From Echinicola marina (GTDB lineage Bacteria > Bacteroidota > Bacteroidia > Cytophagales > Cyclobacteriaceae): DNA of 64,000 bases. The stretch is taken from positions 1,553,001-1,617,000 of the forward strand of contig NZ_CP080025.1 in assembly GCF_020463795.1 (NCBI RefSeq), written 5' to 3'. Positions 62,503 through 64,000 of this stretch are shown here, piece after piece. The notes under the pieces are model-generated. The model had not been told where the DNA came from. It saw only the letters and a program-made list of their open reading frames with translations, and did not search any database. The first letter of the stretch is position 1. Each line of letters begins with the position of its first letter. The position numbers and the translations under genes are program-made.

Positions 62503-63567
62503 ATGAGGTTAGATAATAAAGAGATTTTCAAAACACTGAACCCCAATAAGGTCTGGATTCCTATTTTGATCGGGATTGGTATTGTTTTCCTCATGTTTTA
62601 CATGGATCCATCGATCACGAAAGAGAATCTGAGCAGTGTTTTTGATGCTTCTTTATTTTCTTTGTTCATCGCTTTTTTGGTGATTTTTATGCGCGACGCA
62701 GGCTATGTCTTTCGTATCAGGGAAATCACCGACAAGAAACTCACCTGGCTGCGGGCCATCTATGTCATTATATTATGGGAATTTGCCTCTGCGGTCACCC
62801 CTTCGATCGTCGGAGGCACTGCGGTGGCCGTGTTTATTTTACATAAAGAGGGGATCAAGCTGGGAAAGGCCATTGCCTATGTAATGGTGACGGCCATTTT
62901 GGACAATCTCTTTTTTGTCATAGGCGCGCCAATTGTCCTTTATTTTGCCCAAGGCTATATTTTTCCTGATAGTAAGGTACTTGAACTCAGGCTGGACAAT
63001 AGTCTGGGGTATATCTTTTGGGTGAGCTATTTTTTGTATGCTTTGTATTCCCTGGTGATGGCAGCAGCACTGTTTTATCGGCCAAGGGTCTTCAAATGGA
63101 TCTTGTTGAAAATATTCAGTATCAGATGGATCAGGAAGTGGAAACATAATGCCAGCGAATATGGTGATCAGATTATTGAGTCCAGCAAGGAATTGCAGGG
63201 CAAAAAGGCCAATTATTGGATAACCATTTCCCTAGCTACTGTATTTATTTGGTGTTCTCGCTATTTGATGCTGAATGCTCTGATCACCGCTTATGTGGAC
63301 ATGAGCTTTAACGAGCATATCATTGTCTTTGCCAGGCAAATTATCATGTGGATAGTGATGATGGTGTCCCCTACACCTGGAAGTAGCGGGACTGCAGAGT
63401 TTTTCTTTGCACAGTTCTTTTATGAGTTCTTGTCCAATTACACCTTTGTTACCAGTATTCTCTGGAGAATGTTTTCTTACTACCCTTATCTGCTTTTGGG
63501 AGCAGTCTTTTTGCCCAGATGGATCAGGCAGGTGTTCTTTAAGAAGAAAGAGGAAGCGGCTGAGTAA
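62503..63567 (+). CDS. Flippase-like / lysylphosphatidylglycerol synthase TM family protein
   Basis: I chose the ATG at 62503 (MRLDNKEIF), five bases after scpA; the frame open to 62464 overlaps scpA. The 354-residue membrane protein has about eight helices and the UPF0104 signatures FVIFMRDAGYVFR-like (LVIFMRDAGYVFRIRE), EFASAVTPSIVGGTAVAVF and VSPTPGSSGTAEFFF. No catalytic GNAT-like domain is fused, so it is not a full MprF. A role in lipid or glycolipid flipping is inferred from the family only. Confidence 0.88.
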   Translation: MRLDNKEIFKTLNPNKVWIPILIGIGIVFLMFYMDPSITKENLSSVFDASLFSLFIAFLVIFMRDAGYVFRIREITDKKLTWLRAIYVIILWEFASAVTPSIVGGTAVAVFILHKEGIKLGKAIAYVMVTAILDNLFFVIGAPIVLYFAQGYIFPDSKVLELRLDNSLGYIFWVSYFLYALYSLVMAAALFYRPRVFKWILLKIFSIRWIRKWKHNASEYGDQIIESSKELQGKKANYWITISLATVFIWCSRYLMLNALITAYVDMSFNEHIIVFARQIIMWIVMMVSPTPGSSGTAEFFFAQFFYEFLSNYTFVTSILWRMFSYYPYLLLGAVFLPRWIRQVFFKKKEEAAE

Positions 63568-63860
63568 AGTTAATTCAATGTTCTTTCAAGCATGCAGAGT
63601 GTTTATAGTGCAAGATTAAGGAGGTCTTTCGTCTTCTTCGAGAAACCTTTCTGTCCTTTGCGTGTGAATTATTTCTTCTTGAAACGATATTAATTGTCTT
63701 ATCTCCTTTAATTGTTGGGAAATTTGATTCTCTCGATTAAGAATATGAGCTATGTATGCTGGGTTTCTCTTGTACCAAACAAAATAGTATGTATAGAAGA
63801 TTAATTTCTATCTGTAGCGAAAGGGGTGTGATACCACGTAGTGATAAAAAAGAAAAAACA
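63568..63860. other. Gene-free gap, no recognised element
   Basis: About 290 AT-rich bases lie between the flippase-like gene and the partial lipoprotein gene. CTTTCGTCTTCTTCGAGAAAC and CCTTTGCGTGTGAATT resemble fragments of common intergenic repeats, but I could not define copies in this window. No convincing ORF. Confidence 0.35.
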
Positions 63861-64000
63861 ATGAAAACCCTTACCCTATTTGCTGTGTTTGCCTTTTTCC
63901 TGCTTGGCTTCCAATGCAATAATGATGAGAATCCCGCTGTATCCGATTGCATGGATCCAGATATGGTAGATCCAAGCACTGCGTGTATTGAGATATATCA
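63861..64000 (+). CDS. Kazal-like lipoprotein N-terminus (cut by right edge)
   Basis: The 46 codons seen encode a signal sequence with Cys at the end of LLGFQC, then an acidic linker and DCMDPDMVDPSTACIEIY. In Bacteroidota the pattern C-x-D-P-x-x-x-D-P-x-x-A-C-x-x-I/V-Y normally continues into PVCGCDG and a Kazal-type protease-inhibitor loop. The rest is outside the window, so the domain assignment is inference from the N-terminal half of the motif. Confidence 0.55.
   Translation, partial: MKTLTLFAVFAFFLLGFQCNNDENPAVSDCMDPDMVDPSTACIEIY

Overview
The window looks like chromosomal DNA of a Bacteroidota bacterium, most likely of the Cytophagales/Cyclobacteriaceae type. Supporting signs are a gliding-motility lipoprotein (GldD), a fused SecDF translocase, TonB-dependent receptors, a lipoprotein GH29 fucosidase, an M28 peptidase, weak Shine-Dalgarno sequences and TAnnTTTG promoter boxes. 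No rRNA, tRNA, CRISPR array, insertion sequence or prophage was recognised. Most genes are ordinary housekeeping or accessory genes in short transcription units. Many units are separated by clear hairpin terminators.

Layout. 0-10 kb: a PAS-domain protein cut by the left edge, a twin-DTG aspartyl protease with PDZ, a Fur-family regulator, a gap with four DnaA-box-like 9-mers, a CLC channel with CBS domains, MazG, a small Cys-rich membrane protein, a phosphohexomutase and a cysteine desulfurase. 10-24 kb: a PLP-dependent dehydratase, an M23 peptidase, MscS, an unusual AraC-type regulator, a carbohydrate locus (Gfo/Idh/MocA oxidoreductase, amino-sugar-kinase-like protein, SSS symporter, GHL10 hydrolase), GldD, a DinB protein and an M28 peptidase. 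24-29 kb: a NagX-like membrane acyltransferase and SecDF.

29-34 kb holds the most unusual locus. Two paralogous seven-helix membrane proteins flank a 128-residue protein ending in CPPGC. They are followed at once by a histidine kinase with no obvious sensor domain, a NarL-type response regulator and an abutting Gfo/Idh/MocA oxidoreductase. A perfect 22-bp palindrome lies just upstream of the first gene. I propose this as a candidate split-receptor signalling system.

34-43 kb: a glyoxalase-like protein, patatin, a methyltransferase, a TRIC channel, a VOC protein, a sulfatase with an in-frame stop, a short MutS-like ATPase, a DinB gene with an in-frame stop, a GNAT gene with an apparent frameshift, TfoX and an MFS transporter. 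Three disrupted genes within 4 kb suggest local gene decay or assembly error. 43-64 kb: RecG, the GH29 fucosidase, a TonB-dependent receptor, an XRE regulator, a nitroreductase, a thioredoxin with a small partner, an inosine/xanthosine triphosphatase, a YebC-family protein and a type II NADH dehydrogenase. Then come a TPP riboswitch directly upstream of a second TonB-dependent receptor (predicted thiamine or precursor uptake), an alpha/beta hydrolase, DXS, ScpA, a flippase-like membrane protein and the start of a Kazal-like lipoprotein at the right edge.
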